NCBI RefSeq assembly: GCF_014836495.1
Contig: NZ_JACSQT010000005.1
Location: forward strand, 124,001 to 188,000
Direction of reading: 5' to 3'
Length of the DNA: 64,000 nucleotides
Source of the DNA: Cytobacillus stercorigallinarum
GTDB lineage: Bacteria > Bacillota > Bacilli > Bacillales > Cytobacillaceae
The translations under genes and the position numbers were made by a program. Below, piece after piece: positions 27,480 through 36,407 of the stretch (positions are counted from its first letter, which is position 1; every line of letters begins with the position of its first letter). The notes under the pieces were generated by a model, which did not search any database, was not told the DNA's origin, and saw nothing but the letters and a program-made list of their open reading frames with translations.

Positions 27480-27848
27480 TTATTTCCCTAGCCCCTCCCA
27501 TGCAAATTTGATTTCTTCTATTTCAGCCTTAGCTCCCCCCTGATCATGAACATCAATAAAACCAATTGCTCTGTTTAAACTTGTACCTATTTGATTGAGT
27601 TCATTTTTCTCAACAGAAAACTGCACTCGCTTTTGAACAGTTAAAAACCCTTCTTTGGCTTGATTGATTTGTTTTTTTGCACTTTTCCAATCACCTTCTT
27701 GAATTGATTGTTCAACTAAAGAAAGCATCCCTATTACATCATCGCCATCAACGAGTGGTTGTTTAAGAAAATCTCCAGACTTCATTGTGAATATAAAAAT
27801 AGCCAGTATAAGAAAGGGGATCAATTTATAAAGAATAAACTCTTTCAT
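27480..27848 (-). CDS. DUF4363 family membrane-anchored protein
   Basis: 122 residues with one N-terminal membrane segment (about 8-22) and a helical remainder (about 40-115) with conserved DWKSAKKQI-type repeats, fitting DUF4363. It directly follows the DUF421 gene (stop and start adjacent). This pairing recurs in Bacillus and suggests they work together at the membrane. Function unknown. Confidence 0.75.
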   Translation of the reverse strand: MKEFILYKLIPFLILAIFIFTMKSGDFLKQPLVDGDDVIGMLSLVEQSIQEGDWKSAKKQINQAKEGFLTVQKRVQFSVEKNELNQIGTSLNRAIGFIDVHDQGGAKAEIEEIKFAWEGLGK

Positions 27849-28577
27849 TTACTTCAATCCTTTAAAATCTGTAATATCTACGGGATTTTTCATTTTATCG
27901 TGATAAGCGTCAATAAAGAGCATCCCGTTGCTATCAATAATCGCTAGAAAGATATCACTAATTTTTGTATATCCACGATTTTTTAATTCTTTCATCAGCC
28001 ATTCCTCGGATTTTTGCAATTGATGCAAATTATTGCGAACAAGCACACCATCATAAATTAATTCCGTCCCTATTCCTTTATATGTAGACTTTAACTGTAA
28101 ATCCCTTGGGGTAACTGGTAAATAATCCGCTTTTTTTAACACGGATATTTGCCCATCTTTTTCTACAATTGCATAATCTACCTCTTTTAAATCAAATATC
28201 CCTTTTTCTCTTAGTTGTTCTTGGAGATCAGAGATACGGTAACGCAGTTTCTTCATGACTTCATCCATAATTTCCCCATCCATAATAACGATTACAGGCT
28301 CCCCATCGAAATAGATCGATGCTTGGCGCCACTTCATCGTTACTTTTTGCAGACATAATACGAGAACCGTCCATGTGAACAGGCCTACCCAATAAGGCCA
28401 AGCATCTGTCGCGATGTCTGCAGAAAGATTCGCAGCCATAGAACCAATCGATATTCCTAAAATATAATCAAAAAATGTGATTTGACTCACTGTTTGTTTA
28501 CCTAAAAATCGCGTAAATATAAGCAATGTACCAAAAGCAATAATCGACCTTACTATAACGACCGATGTCTCATTCAT
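27849..28577 (-). CDS. DUF421/YetF family membrane protein
   Basis: 242 residues from ATG 28577, which follows GTAGGAGTG. The open frame reaches 28700, but that extension has no ribosome site. Three membrane helices (about 1-80), including the LGKQTVSQITFFDYILGISIGS signature, are followed by a cytosolic domain with GEPVIVIMDGEIM and a second repeat near LIYDGVLVRNNL. B. subtilis YetF, YrbG and YdfR belong here. Exact role unknown, with links to spore and membrane stability reported for some members. Confidence 0.85.
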   Translation of the reverse strand: MNETSVVIVRSIIAFGTLLIFTRFLGKQTVSQITFFDYILGISIGSMAANLSADIATDAWPYWVGLFTWTVLVLCLQKVTMKWRQASIYFDGEPVIVIMDGEIMDEVMKKLRYRISDLQEQLREKGIFDLKEVDYAIVEKDGQISVLKKADYLPVTPRDLQLKSTYKGIGTELIYDGVLVRNNLHQLQKSEEWLMKELKNRGYTKISDIFLAIIDSNGMLFIDAYHDKMKNPVDITDFKGLK

Positions 28578-28863
28578 CGAATTCACTCCTACTATCATTG
28601 CCTTTAGTATGAGCGTAATTAGAAAAAGTATCCAGAAAACAAAGATAAAGTTGGGGGAAATATGTAGATTTTTTGCATATGGCACTTTTTTAAAAACCAA
28701 AATGGTTCCGAATAAAAAAGATACAAGAGAAAAATAAACGAGAAAGATTCTCGCAACATTTTCACAACTATTTTAGAAGGGGGTCCGACAGTTAGTAAGA
28801 ACAATTCCTGTTTACTTGGTTATGTTGTTAACATCACGAAGGTTCTGGGAAAATACACAGAAA

Positions 28864-28889
28864 AACACTCGCTTTTATTAGTGAGTGTT
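28864..28889 (-). terminator. Hairpin upstream of the DUF421 gene
   Basis: AACACTC (28864-28870) and GAGTGTT (28883-28889). On the minus strand it runs into TTTTTCTG, so it can end transcripts coming from further upstream. Confidence 0.55.
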
Positions 28890-28959
28890 ATATTTTGTAA
28901 TAATTATTTAATCATCATTCTCATTGTTATGTACAAGTTGTATAATACATGTTGTTACA

Positions 28960-29298
28960 GTGACTAAAATTATACCTCTAACTGATCTTAGAAACACTAA
29001 AGCTATTAGTGATATGGTTATAGAGAATCCAACGGAACCCGTTTTTGTAACCAAACATGGAAGAGAATTTTTAGTGTTATTGAGTCATGAAGAATACAAG
29101 AAATTAGTAAAAAATAAAAAAGGAAGATACGGGTTAAGGCCGTATCTCCAAAGTTGGGGAGTTCAGTGGTGGCTGAACTCTTTTTATTTGTTCTTTTTCA
29201 TTTTTTCAATTCTTGCAGTTACTTTTTGGTACTCTTCAACTGTTTTACAATCTTTTAATTGTTCCACAATTAAAGATAATACTACATCAAATTGGTGA
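28960..29298 (+). CDS. Orphan Phd/YefM-type antitoxin, C-terminus read past its normal end
   Basis: From GTG 28960 the protein begins TKIIPLTDLRNTKAISDMV, the Phd/YefM DNA-binding fold, and keeps the PVFVTKHGREFLVLLSHEEY strand pair. These antitoxins repress their own operon and neutralise a RelE/YoeB toxin. No toxin gene follows. After about residue 60 the frame runs through a terminator hairpin and over the opposite-strand gene, ending in a hydrophobic and meaningless tail, so the natural stop seems lost. TATAAT at 28941-28946 lies only 14 nt before the start and no ribosome site is seen. A start at ATG 28924 is also possible. Confidence 0.6.
   Translation: MTKIIPLTDLRNTKAISDMVIENPTEPVFVTKHGREFLVLLSHEEYKKLVKNKKGRYGLRPYLQSWGVQWWLNSFYLFFFIFSILAVTFWYSSTVLQSFNCSTIKDNTTSNW
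29159..29184 (+). terminator. Terminator-like hairpin inside the antitoxin frame
   Basis: GAGTTCAG, 6-nt loop, CTGAACTC, then TTTTTATTTG. It probably marks where the antitoxin transcript once ended. Confidence 0.7.
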
Positions 29299-29315
29299 TC
29301 CGTCATACCTTGCAT
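29184..29315 (-). CDS. Small protein of unknown function
   Basis: 43 residues from ATG 29315 (GAGGG 7 nt upstream). Amphipathic helical sequence (MTDHQFDVVLSLIVEQLKDC) ending in a lysine-rich tail. It is convergent with the antitoxin gene and overlaps that gene's extended tail, supporting the view that the tail is not real. Similar short helical proteins are common in bacilli, but I do not know a function. Confidence 0.5.
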   Translation of the reverse strand: MQGMTDHQFDVVLSLIVEQLKDCKTVEEYQKVTARIEKMKKNK

Positions 29316-29654
29316 TACATTTCCCTCACTTAATCGAAATATTTCATCTACTATATATAATAACAATTGAAATGTCAGAAACATTGTTCTACCAGTTCTA
29401 AATAATCATATGCTTTTTCAGCATACAATTGAGACTCTCAATCGCTTGTTTAACCTTCCTAACCAGATACAAGTTGGTCCAACACTACCATTTCAATTTG
29501 ATTTCTTCCAGTCTCAACGTGTTTTGAATATATTTTATATCTCCCACATAATTTTGATTCCATTGAATTATACAATAAACTTGTAGACATGGTCTAGTTC
29601 TTAGACTTTGTCTACAAGCTGAAATGAAGTCTAAAACTTCATTTTATTTTCTCC
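29316..29654. other. Gene-free stretch with two hairpins before exoA's 3' end
   Basis: CTTGTAGACA (29580-29589) pairs with TGTCTACAAG (29609-29618). AAATGAAGT (29622-29630) pairs with ACTTCATTT (29636-29644), and the second sits just past the exoA stop. No gene seen. Confidence 0.5.
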
Positions 29655-30410
29655 CTATATATCTAATTCTAAGAAAATCGGACAATGATCACTACCCATT
29701 GTTTGACAGTGTGCACCGGCATCTTTGATTTGTGCTTTTAATTTTTCCGACACGATAAAATAATCAATTCGCCAACCAATATTCCGCTCTCTCACTTTGG
29801 CCATGTACGACCACCATGTATAGACATCCGTCTTTTCTGGATAAAGGTATCTGAAAGAATCGACAAACCCTGATTCAAGGAGACTTGTCATCTTTCCGCG
29901 TTCCTCATCAGTAAATCCTGAATTTCCTATATTGGATTTTGCATTCTTCAAATCAATGGTTTGGTGTGCAACATTAAGATCGCCGGTGTAAATCACGGGT
30001 TTTTCAGCCTCTAACGAAAGCAAATATGTTTTTAAATCATCTTCCCATTGTAAACGATAGTCTAATCGGGAAAGGTCTCTTTTGGAATTCGGTGTATATA
30101 CATTTACAAGGTAAAACGTTTCAAATTCCAACGTAATAATTCTTCCTTCTTCTTGTTCTTCGTTTTCTCCCACACCATATTTTACTGATCGTGGTTCTAC
30201 TTTAGTAAAAATAGCGGTACCGGAATAGCCTTTCTTAACGGCATAATTCCAATATTGATGGTAGCCTTTTAAATCTAATTCTATTTGACCCGCTTGAAGC
30301 TTTGATTCTTGTATACAAAACACATCTGCATCTACTTCTGCGAAAAAGTCGAGAAACCCCTTCTTCACACAAGCGCGCAAACCATTGACATTCCATGACA
30401 CAAATTTCAT
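29655..30410 (-). CDS. exoA: Exodeoxyribonuclease III / AP endonuclease
   Basis: 251 residues, standard length. Endonuclease/exonuclease/phosphatase fold with SWNVNGLRA (5-13), CIQESKLQ with the metal Glu, NVYTPNS, the TGDLNVAH catalytic Asp/Asn pair, NIGWRIDYF and the terminal SDHCPI histidine. It cuts DNA at abasic sites in base-excision repair. Single gene, start after GGGGAG. Confidence 0.95.
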   Translation of the reverse strand: MKFVSWNVNGLRACVKKGFLDFFAEVDADVFCIQESKLQAGQIELDLKGYHQYWNYAVKKGYSGTAIFTKVEPRSVKYGVGENEEQEEGRIITLEFETFYLVNVYTPNSKRDLSRLDYRLQWEDDLKTYLLSLEAEKPVIYTGDLNVAHQTIDLKNAKSNIGNSGFTDEERGKMTSLLESGFVDSFRYLYPEKTDVYTWWSYMAKVRERNIGWRIDYFIVSEKLKAQIKDAGAHCQTMGSDHCPIFLELDI

Positions 30411-30526
30411 GTTGCTAAACTCCCCTTTTTCTCTATCTGATCCTTCTTATTCTATAGGAAGTTTGACTTTGATTAAAGTCTTGTGATTTGCTATAGTTTT
30501 TACGTATAGTTGAAGGAGGAATTTGA

Positions 30527-30967
30527 ATGGCTGATCATCAATTTCATTTAAAAGCACACTTTCCAGGATTACGAAATAGTGTCGGAATAATTGAAAGTGG
30601 ACAACTGCGTACAAAAGTATCTATTCCGCCTGAAATGAACGGACCAGGAGTAGGGACAAATCCGGATGAAATGCTTCTAGGTGCTGCTGCCACTTGTTAT
30701 ATCATTACATTAGCTGCCATGATGGAAAGAAGTAAATTGGAGAAAAATGATTTATCGATGAAATCAACAGCAATTGTTAACGAAACAAATGGCGTCTTAA
30801 CTTATAAGAAAATCATCCATAAACCAACCATTGTACTTACAAACCATGATAATGACCGTGACAAGGACCTTGCGTTGAAGTTGGCTAAAAAAGCAGAAGC
30901 ATCCTGCATGATTTCACGCGCCATCCAAGGCAATGTAGATATTGAACTAGAAGTAACCATCAAATAA
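30527..30967 (+). CDS. OsmC family peroxiredoxin
   Basis: 146 residues with the two reactive cysteines of the family: in AATCYIITLAAMMER (about residue 64) and EASCMISRAIQGNV (about 126). GTNPDEMLLGAA precedes the first. OsmC/Ohr/YhfA-like proteins reduce organic hydroperoxides. Start after GAAGGAGGAATTTGA. Monocistronic as far as seen. Confidence 0.88.
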   Translation: MADHQFHLKAHFPGLRNSVGIIESGQLRTKVSIPPEMNGPGVGTNPDEMLLGAAATCYIITLAAMMERSKLEKNDLSMKSTAIVNETNGVLTYKKIIHKPTIVLTNHDNDRDKDLALKLAKKAEASCMISRAIQGNVDIELEVTIK

Positions 30968-31019
30968 AAACAGCAATCCAATCCACGTCTCTTACAAGTT
31001 TCAATAGAGGCGTGAAGGT

Positions 31020-31295
31020 TTAATCAAACGACGCTACCCACTTCTCCGTGATTTCTACACATCTTTTGATAGCTGGTGACAATTAAACTTTATCGCCAAT
31101 TCTAATATGCGATAGCTTTCTTCCTTTAATGGCATTACCACACAATTTTTAGGAATGGTTTCTAATAATAATTCTAGCAATATGCTTACACCAAAATTAT
31201 GAGCAACCATTGACTTAATTAACTCTTCCGCCATTCACTCAACGCGGATTATTTGGTTGAATCTCTGCTTTGGCAAATAAATCTATTATTTCACC
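31020..31295 (-). pseudogene. C-terminal remnant of a LysR-type regulator
   Basis: On the minus strand three frames in succession read as the effector domain of a LysR regulator: IDLFAKAEIQPNNPR, then EELIKSMVAHNFGVSILLEL with PKNCVVMPLKEESYRILELA, then PAIKRCVEITEKWVASFD and a stop at 31020-31022. At least two frameshifts and an in-frame stop separate them. The DNA-binding half is gone. Confidence 0.8.
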
Positions 31296-31528
31296 CCCCA
31301 TATGTTGACATGATGAAAAGGGATAGCCTTTACCTCTTGTACGCTCAACTCACTTCTTTCTGAAAAGGATGATCTGCTAGCGCCTTTGGTTTTATTTCTA
31401 TTCGCTGCCGGTTTAACTGTCACTTTACCATTCGTGATATCATAGGTGCATTTTTGGCGTGATTGTTGCGACATTAGGAAGTTACCCGAGTGCCTGTTAA
31501 GGTGACAACTACCCCAACAATGGAACAA
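31286..31528 (-). pseudogene. Unidentified gene fragment
   Basis: An 80-codon frame without a ribosome site. The polar stretch KCTYDITNGKVTVKPAANRN and RSELSVQEVKAIPFHHVNIW look like conserved protein sequence, but I do not recognise the family. It directly abuts the LysR remnant and is probably also debris. Confidence 0.35.
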
Positions 31529-31599
31529 TAAACAGAAAGTACTTTACTTTAATACAGCCTAAAAGATATTCTTAACTAAATAGGGATAGGAGAAAGTTT

Positions 31600-32031
31600 A
31601 TGTTATCACTTCGTAGAGTCTTAAAATTACGTGATTTAGAAATTTTTCATGTTTGGAAGAAGGAACATTTCTTATCTTATGTAATCATTGAAGATACTAG
31701 AAATCCATTTACTAATGAGGATAAACAACTAGACCCACTATGTTATATGGAAGATGAAGAGATTGATGAGATACTAAATGTTTTCAGGATTTCTATCATT
31801 AATGATGAAAAGTTAAACGAAGAGGATTCAAAAGCACTACGATCATATTTTTCGGACTTCGTTAATAATACGAACTTAACAAATTTTATTATTAAGGAAT
31901 ATGTTCAAGAAGATTTGTATGATAATGAAGACAATATAAAATCCTTTAATAAAATCTTACAACATATAGGTTCAAATTATAAAATAGAAGAATTTGATGA
32001 AAAAAATTGGATTTATTTATCACAAGATTAA
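31600..32031 (+). CDS. Acidic protein of unknown function
   Basis: 143 residues, rich in E, D and N, without membrane segments or motifs that I recognise. Good ribosome site (TAGGAGAAAG). It stands alone between gene debris and a terminator. Size and charge would suit a toxin-immunity protein, but no toxin gene is nearby, so this is only a guess. Confidence 0.55.
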   Translation: MLSLRRVLKLRDLEIFHVWKKEHFLSYVIIEDTRNPFTNEDKQLDPLCYMEDEEIDEILNVFRISIINDEKLNEEDSKALRSYFSDFVNNTNLTNFIIKEYVQEDLYDNEDNIKSFNKILQHIGSNYKIEEFDEKNWIYLSQD

Positions 32032-32051
32032 GGTTTCGTAAAAAAAATAAA

Positions 32052-32090
32052 GCCGTTCTCTTCGTTCAGAACGACTCTATTTTATATATT
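32052..32090 (+). terminator. Terminator of the acidic protein gene
   Basis: CGTTCT, 8-nt loop, AGAACG within 32052-32071, followed by an AT-rich tract with TTTTATATATTTTTTT. Confidence 0.65.
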
Positions 32091-32109
32091 TTTTTAAAAT
32101 GGGCCTATA

Positions 32110-33384
32110 TCAATAACCTTTCTTCATTAAATACCCACATAATAAAAGCGAAAGTACGATAAAGCTAATTAACGCCATAAAACCGCCTGTAAATGAGCCT
32201 GTTGTTGTACTGAAAAAGCCAACAACCATTGGGCCAGCAGCTGCTACTAAATAAGATACACATCCGAATATACCACTGATTCTCCCCATTACTTGGGGTG
32301 ATGCAACTTCATGGAGCATCGTCATGGTTATCGGTGCTGGCATGTATAATACACCTAATAGAATAATTGTAAGTAGGATCACGACTGTAGTATTCGTAGT
32401 GTATAAGAACCCTAGGAAGCAGCCAATGATGATGAGACTAGCTACAGCGACAAAGACAGCCCGTTTCATCCATCTATCAGATAGATAGCCACATACTAAT
32501 TGTACGATGATAGCGAGCGCATAACCCGCTGCATTAATCATAGCTGAATTAACAAAATCAATCCCCTTTGCTTCTGTTAAATAGCTTGGCAAAAAAGTAG
32601 AAAATCCGAAAAACCCGATTGAGACGCAAGCATATACCGTTGTTAATATCCAAAACAAAGGACTGGTTAAAACGGACTTCAGACTACCTGTATCGATGCT
32701 AACAGTCTTTTTCACACCTTGTCCATTTTCTATATAGTTCACTTCTGCAGCATTTGTGGCATAATGTTCAGATGGCTTGTTTCTAATCATAAAAATAAAT
32801 ACGGCCAAACAAATAAAAGAAATAATCGCTAGTGCAAAATAACTTTCTCTCCATCCAAATGATGCAGCAATTAATGCAATGGCTGGAATCCCAATAACCG
32901 GGCCAATCGCATTACCTGTAAACCAAAAAGACTGTGCTTTACCTTGTTCGTGTTGTGGAAACCATTTAGCTGTTAAGGTTAGTGCAATGGGGTATAAAAC
33001 ACCTTCACCAACTCCTAGTAATGCTCTTGACCATAATAATGCCGTAACCGATGTAGCTGCTCCACCGATAACCATCGCTATACCCCAAATGGCTATACCA
33101 ATCATCCCACTCTTAAACGCGCCGATACGATCAACTACAAACCCCCAGAAAAATTGCCCTAATGCGTATGTAATTAAAAAGACAGAGCTTAATGTTCCCT
33201 TGATTACATTATCACTAATGGCTAAATCTTGTAAAAACTGTCTTTCTGCAAATAATATATTAATATTAGATTTATCAATCATTGAAACTGTGAATAATAA
33301 CATCAATGGTAATGAAATATAAATCCACCTAGTATTGGTTGCCTTAGTCATGTTTTCTTCGTGAATTACTTTTGCATCTTGCAT
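32110..33384 (-). CDS. MFS transporter, anion:cation symporter-like (ACS) type
   Basis: 424 residues from ATG 33384 (AGGGGTGA 7 nt upstream). Twelve predicted membrane helices, the loop 2-3 motif GFVVDRIGAFKSG and the LLGVGEGVLYPIALTLTAKWFP stretch place it near hexuronate/phthalate/allantoate-type carriers. It follows the molybdenum hydroxylase genes on the same strand and probably imports or exports their substrate. A large hairpin at 33481-33537 and its own AT-rich leader suggest partly separate expression. Confidence 0.82.
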   Translation of the reverse strand: MQDAKVIHEENMTKATNTRWIYISLPLMLLFTVSMIDKSNINILFAERQFLQDLAISDNVIKGTLSSVFLITYALGQFFWGFVVDRIGAFKSGMIGIAIWGIAMVIGGAATSVTALLWSRALLGVGEGVLYPIALTLTAKWFPQHEQGKAQSFWFTGNAIGPVIGIPAIALIAASFGWRESYFALAIISFICLAVFIFMIRNKPSEHYATNAAEVNYIENGQGVKKTVSIDTGSLKSVLTSPLFWILTTVYACVSIGFFGFSTFLPSYLTEAKGIDFVNSAMINAAGYALAIIVQLVCGYLSDRWMKRAVFVAVASLIIIGCFLGFLYTTNTTVVILLTIILLGVLYMPAPITMTMLHEVASPQVMGRISGIFGCVSYLVAAAGPMVVGFFSTTTGSFTGGFMALISFIVLSLLLCGYLMKKGY

Positions 33385-33480
33385 AGTTGAATCACCCCTA
33401 GTGAAAATTGGCATGTTAGTAGAAGAGTGATATAATAAGTACACTCTTATTGATAACGATCCTAGTAATCTTTAAGACAG

Positions 33481-33541
33481 AACAGGTATCTTGCAAACAA
33501 AGGGATTTCCCACAAAATCCTTTGGAAGATACCTGTTTTTC
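33481..33541. terminator. Long hairpin between the molybdenum hydroxylase and MFS genes
   Basis: AACAGGTATCTT (33481-33492) pairs with AAGATACCTGTT (33526-33537), with an inner stem AAAGGGATTT/AAAATCCTTT. The T-run is on the plus strand. On the minus strand the exit is not T-rich, so it may attenuate or stabilise rather than end the transcript. Confidence 0.6.
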
Positions 33542-33544
33542 CCT

Positions 33545-35917
33545 TTAATTTGTTTGTAATGCTTGAAAAGATGCCTCTGCTTCCTTAATCCATGTTCTTA
33601 GTTTATTTGGACTGATGGGTAAATCATTTGTTTTAATTTCTAATGGATGAAGGGCATCTACGATCGCATTTGCTATTGCAGCGGGTGGCGCGATCGCTCC
33701 TCCCTCACCTACACCTTTTATCCCTAGGCGATTTCTTGTCGACTTGAATTCCTGATGTGCTTTTTCCACTGTTGGTACTTCCATCGATGTTGGTAGTAAA
33801 TAATCCATATAAGTACCGGTAAGCAATTGCCCTGTTTGGTCATAGACAATTTCTTCATAAAGAGCAGAACCAATCCCTTGCGCAATACCGCCTTGCACTT
33901 GACCATCAACAATCATCGGATTAATAACCGTACCACAATCATGTACAACACTATAATTCTGTAAGTTTACAAAACCTGTTTCTTTATCCACCTCCACTTG
34001 TGCCATATGAATCGATGCAGCAAATGTGACTGTTGGAGGTGCAAAATAATGTGTTACTTCTAAGCTAGCTTCCATGCCTTCCGGTAAATTTCCTAATTTA
34101 GCAGGTAGCGCAGCTCGCCCAACATCTTTATAGGTGACAAACTTTTCTGGAGAAGTCTCTGCATATATTTTCCCTTCATCAATGACTAATTCTTCATCCG
34201 TTTTTAGTAAATGGGCGGCAATTTTTAACACTTTCTCTCTCATTTTTAATGCTGCCTCATAAATAGCTGAACCAGCATTTACGGCACTTCGGCTAGCGTA
34301 CGTTCCTTGGCCCATTGGCAACACAGTTGTTTCGCCAACGCGAACAGTAATATTTTGCGGGTTTACTCCCAATCCGTCTGCTGCAATTTGTGAGAATACT
34401 GTTTCATGCCCTTGTCCTTGAGGCGTACAGCCTAAATAAGCTGTCACATGGCCAGAAGGATCAATAGAGATATGTGCCCCTTCATAAGGTCCTGCACCTG
34501 TACCTTCTACATAAGAAGAGATACCAATACCAACAAGCTTGCCCTCTTTCTTCTTCTCTTCTTGTTCTTTTCTAAAAGCTTCATAATCAACTAAATCAAC
34601 TGCTTTGCGTAATGCATCAGGATAATCGCCACTATCATAAATAAGCTGGTGGCCATCTTTCACTAAAATTCCTTGATCATAAGGCATGTCTTCAGCTTGA
34701 ATCATATTTTTCTTCATAATTTCGATTGGATCTACTTTTAATTTTCTTGCGACGATATCGATAATTCGATCCATTACGAAGACTACTTCAGGTCTACCAG
34801 CTCCCCTAAATGGCACATTAGGTGTTTTATTCGTTAAAATGACTTCACATTTACTATCATAGTTAGGGATTTTATAAGCCCCTCTTAAATGATAGGCACT
34901 ATTATAAGCACAAGTTAAAGCGAAGAAATTAACAGCACCACTATCAATCACAAAAAAATCTTCAATGGCCGTAATTGTTCCATCCTGTTTAAACGAAACT
35001 TTTACTTCATGGATTTGGTCCCTAGATTGCCTTGCACTTGTTAAATGCTCCATTCGGTCCTCTATCCATTTTATCGGCCTCCGAATTTTTTTAGCTAAGT
35101 AAGGAATGAGAATCTCTTCTGGGTAAACACCACCTTTTGGTCCGAAGCCGCCTCCTACATCAGGTGCTGTGACACGTATACTTAAATCGGGTAATGACAA
35201 ACAATGGGCTAAAGTAGATCTGATTTCATAAGGCATTTGCGATGACGACCATACTCTCAGCTCTTGATTTCTTGTATCAAATTTCGCCACTACTCCTCGT
35301 GTTTCTAACGGATTTGATCCCAGTCGGGGAGTTCGAATTTTTTCATTAATAATATAGTCTGCTTCGGAAAATGCTTGCTCAACATTACCTGTTGTTACGT
35401 GAAAATGAGACTGAATATTGTTTTCTAAATGTTCTTGTATGAGCGGTGCATCCTCTTTTCGCGCTTCATATGGGTCAACAAGCGGTTGTAGCGGCTCATA
35501 AGTTACCTCGACTAGATCAGCTGCATCTTCGGCGATGTAACGATTTTTCGCCACAACAATTGCGACAGACTGGCCAACGTATGTCACTTTTTTCTTAGCC
35601 AAAATATCCTCATAGTTGAAGTTAATCGTTGGTGATATCGCCTCAACTAAATTAGGTGGAAGAAAACAATGTGATTCAAATTGCGTCAATGGTTTAATAT
35701 CTTCAATATCTTTTGCAGTAAATATCCCATAAACACCCTCAATTGCTTTTGCAGCCTCTATATTTATATCCACAATCTTCGCATGTGCATGGGGGCTTCT
35801 CACAAATACTGCTTCTGACATATTTGTTAAACTAATATCGCCCACAAACATGCCTGTTCCCGTTAAAAGGCGATAATCTTCCTTTCTTTGCATGCTTTTT
35901 CCGATATATTTATGCAT
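33545..35917 (-). CDS. Xanthine dehydrogenase family molybdopterin-binding subunit
   Basis: 790 residues, usual for the large subunit. It starts with IGKSMQRKEDYRLLTGTGMFVGDI and contains the cofactor loops GGGFGPKGGVYPEE and VPFRGAGRPE, plus the C-terminal active-site region GIKGVGEGGAIAPPAAI, where the catalytic Glu lies. The FRGAGR loop is the form shared by many hydroxylases and by so-called form II CO dehydrogenases. The CSFR loop of true CO dehydrogenase is absent. The enzyme probably hydroxylates a heterocycle or aldehyde. It follows the 2Fe-2S gene by 16 nt. Confidence 0.9.
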   Translation of the reverse strand: MHKYIGKSMQRKEDYRLLTGTGMFVGDISLTNMSEAVFVRSPHAHAKIVDINIEAAKAIEGVYGIFTAKDIEDIKPLTQFESHCFLPPNLVEAISPTINFNYEDILAKKKVTYVGQSVAIVVAKNRYIAEDAADLVEVTYEPLQPLVDPYEARKEDAPLIQEHLENNIQSHFHVTTGNVEQAFSEADYIINEKIRTPRLGSNPLETRGVVAKFDTRNQELRVWSSSQMPYEIRSTLAHCLSLPDLSIRVTAPDVGGGFGPKGGVYPEEILIPYLAKKIRRPIKWIEDRMEHLTSARQSRDQIHEVKVSFKQDGTITAIEDFFVIDSGAVNFFALTCAYNSAYHLRGAYKIPNYDSKCEVILTNKTPNVPFRGAGRPEVVFVMDRIIDIVARKLKVDPIEIMKKNMIQAEDMPYDQGILVKDGHQLIYDSGDYPDALRKAVDLVDYEAFRKEQEEKKKEGKLVGIGISSYVEGTGAGPYEGAHISIDPSGHVTAYLGCTPQGQGHETVFSQIAADGLGVNPQNITVRVGETTVLPMGQGTYASRSAVNAGSAIYEAALKMREKVLKIAAHLLKTDEELVIDEGKIYAETSPEKFVTYKDVGRAALPAKLGNLPEGMEASLEVTHYFAPPTVTFAASIHMAQVEVDKETGFVNLQNYSVVHDCGTVINPMIVDGQVQGGIAQGIGSALYEEIVYDQTGQLLTGTYMDYLLPTSMEVPTVEKAHQEFKSTRNRLGIKGVGEGGAIAPPAAIANAIVDALHPLEIKTNDLPISPNKLRTWIKEAEASFQALQTN

Positions 35918-35933
35918 ATTTCTCCCTCCTTTT

Positions 35934-36407
35934 TTATAGCGTTTGGTGTGTGACTTGCTTTACTGCTTTAACAATATTGGCATAGCCTGTACATCGGCAA
36001 AGATTTCCTGAAATCGCTTCCCTAATTTCTTCTTCAGACGGATTTGGATTTTCTTTCGTAAATTGCGTTAATGTCATTAAGAAGCCTGGTGTGCAAAATC
36101 CACATTGAAGGGAATGACAATCCGTAAATGCTTGTTGAAGAGGATTTAATTGACCATCCTCACCCACAAGTGATTCAACCGTTTCAATCGTAGCCCCATC
36201 CGCTTGAACAGCTAGCATTAAACAGCCTCGCACCGCTTCCCCGTTCAATAGTATAGTGCAAGCCCCGCATACCCCATGCTCACATCCAACATGTGTGCCT
36301 GTTAAAAATAATTCTTCTCTTAAGAAGTCAGTTAATAAGAGCCTAGGCTCTATATCTCTTTCCACTTTTTCACCATTTACAATTAAAGATATTTTCACTT
36401 TATCCAA
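35934..36407 (-). CDS. 2Fe-2S subunit of the molybdenum hydroxylase
   Basis: 157 residues. The plant-type cluster CEHGVCGAC...C (about 42-62) is followed by the second cluster in CGFCTPG and CRCTG (about 101-140), the classic two-cluster small subunit. It passes electrons from molybdenum to FAD. It overlaps the FAD subunit gene by 8 bp. Confidence 0.95.
   Translation of the reverse strand: MDKVKISLIVNGEKVERDIEPRLLLTDFLREELFLTGTHVGCEHGVCGACTILLNGEAVRGCLMLAVQADGATIETVESLVGEDGQLNPLQQAFTDCHSLQCGFCTPGFLMTLTQFTKENPNPSEEEIREAISGNLCRCTGYANIVKAVKQVTHQTL

Noticed and set aside
28577-28700. Extra N-terminal membrane helix on the DUF421 protein
   Set aside because: A strong GTAGGAGTG site sits before the internal ATG 28577, which is also the usual family start.
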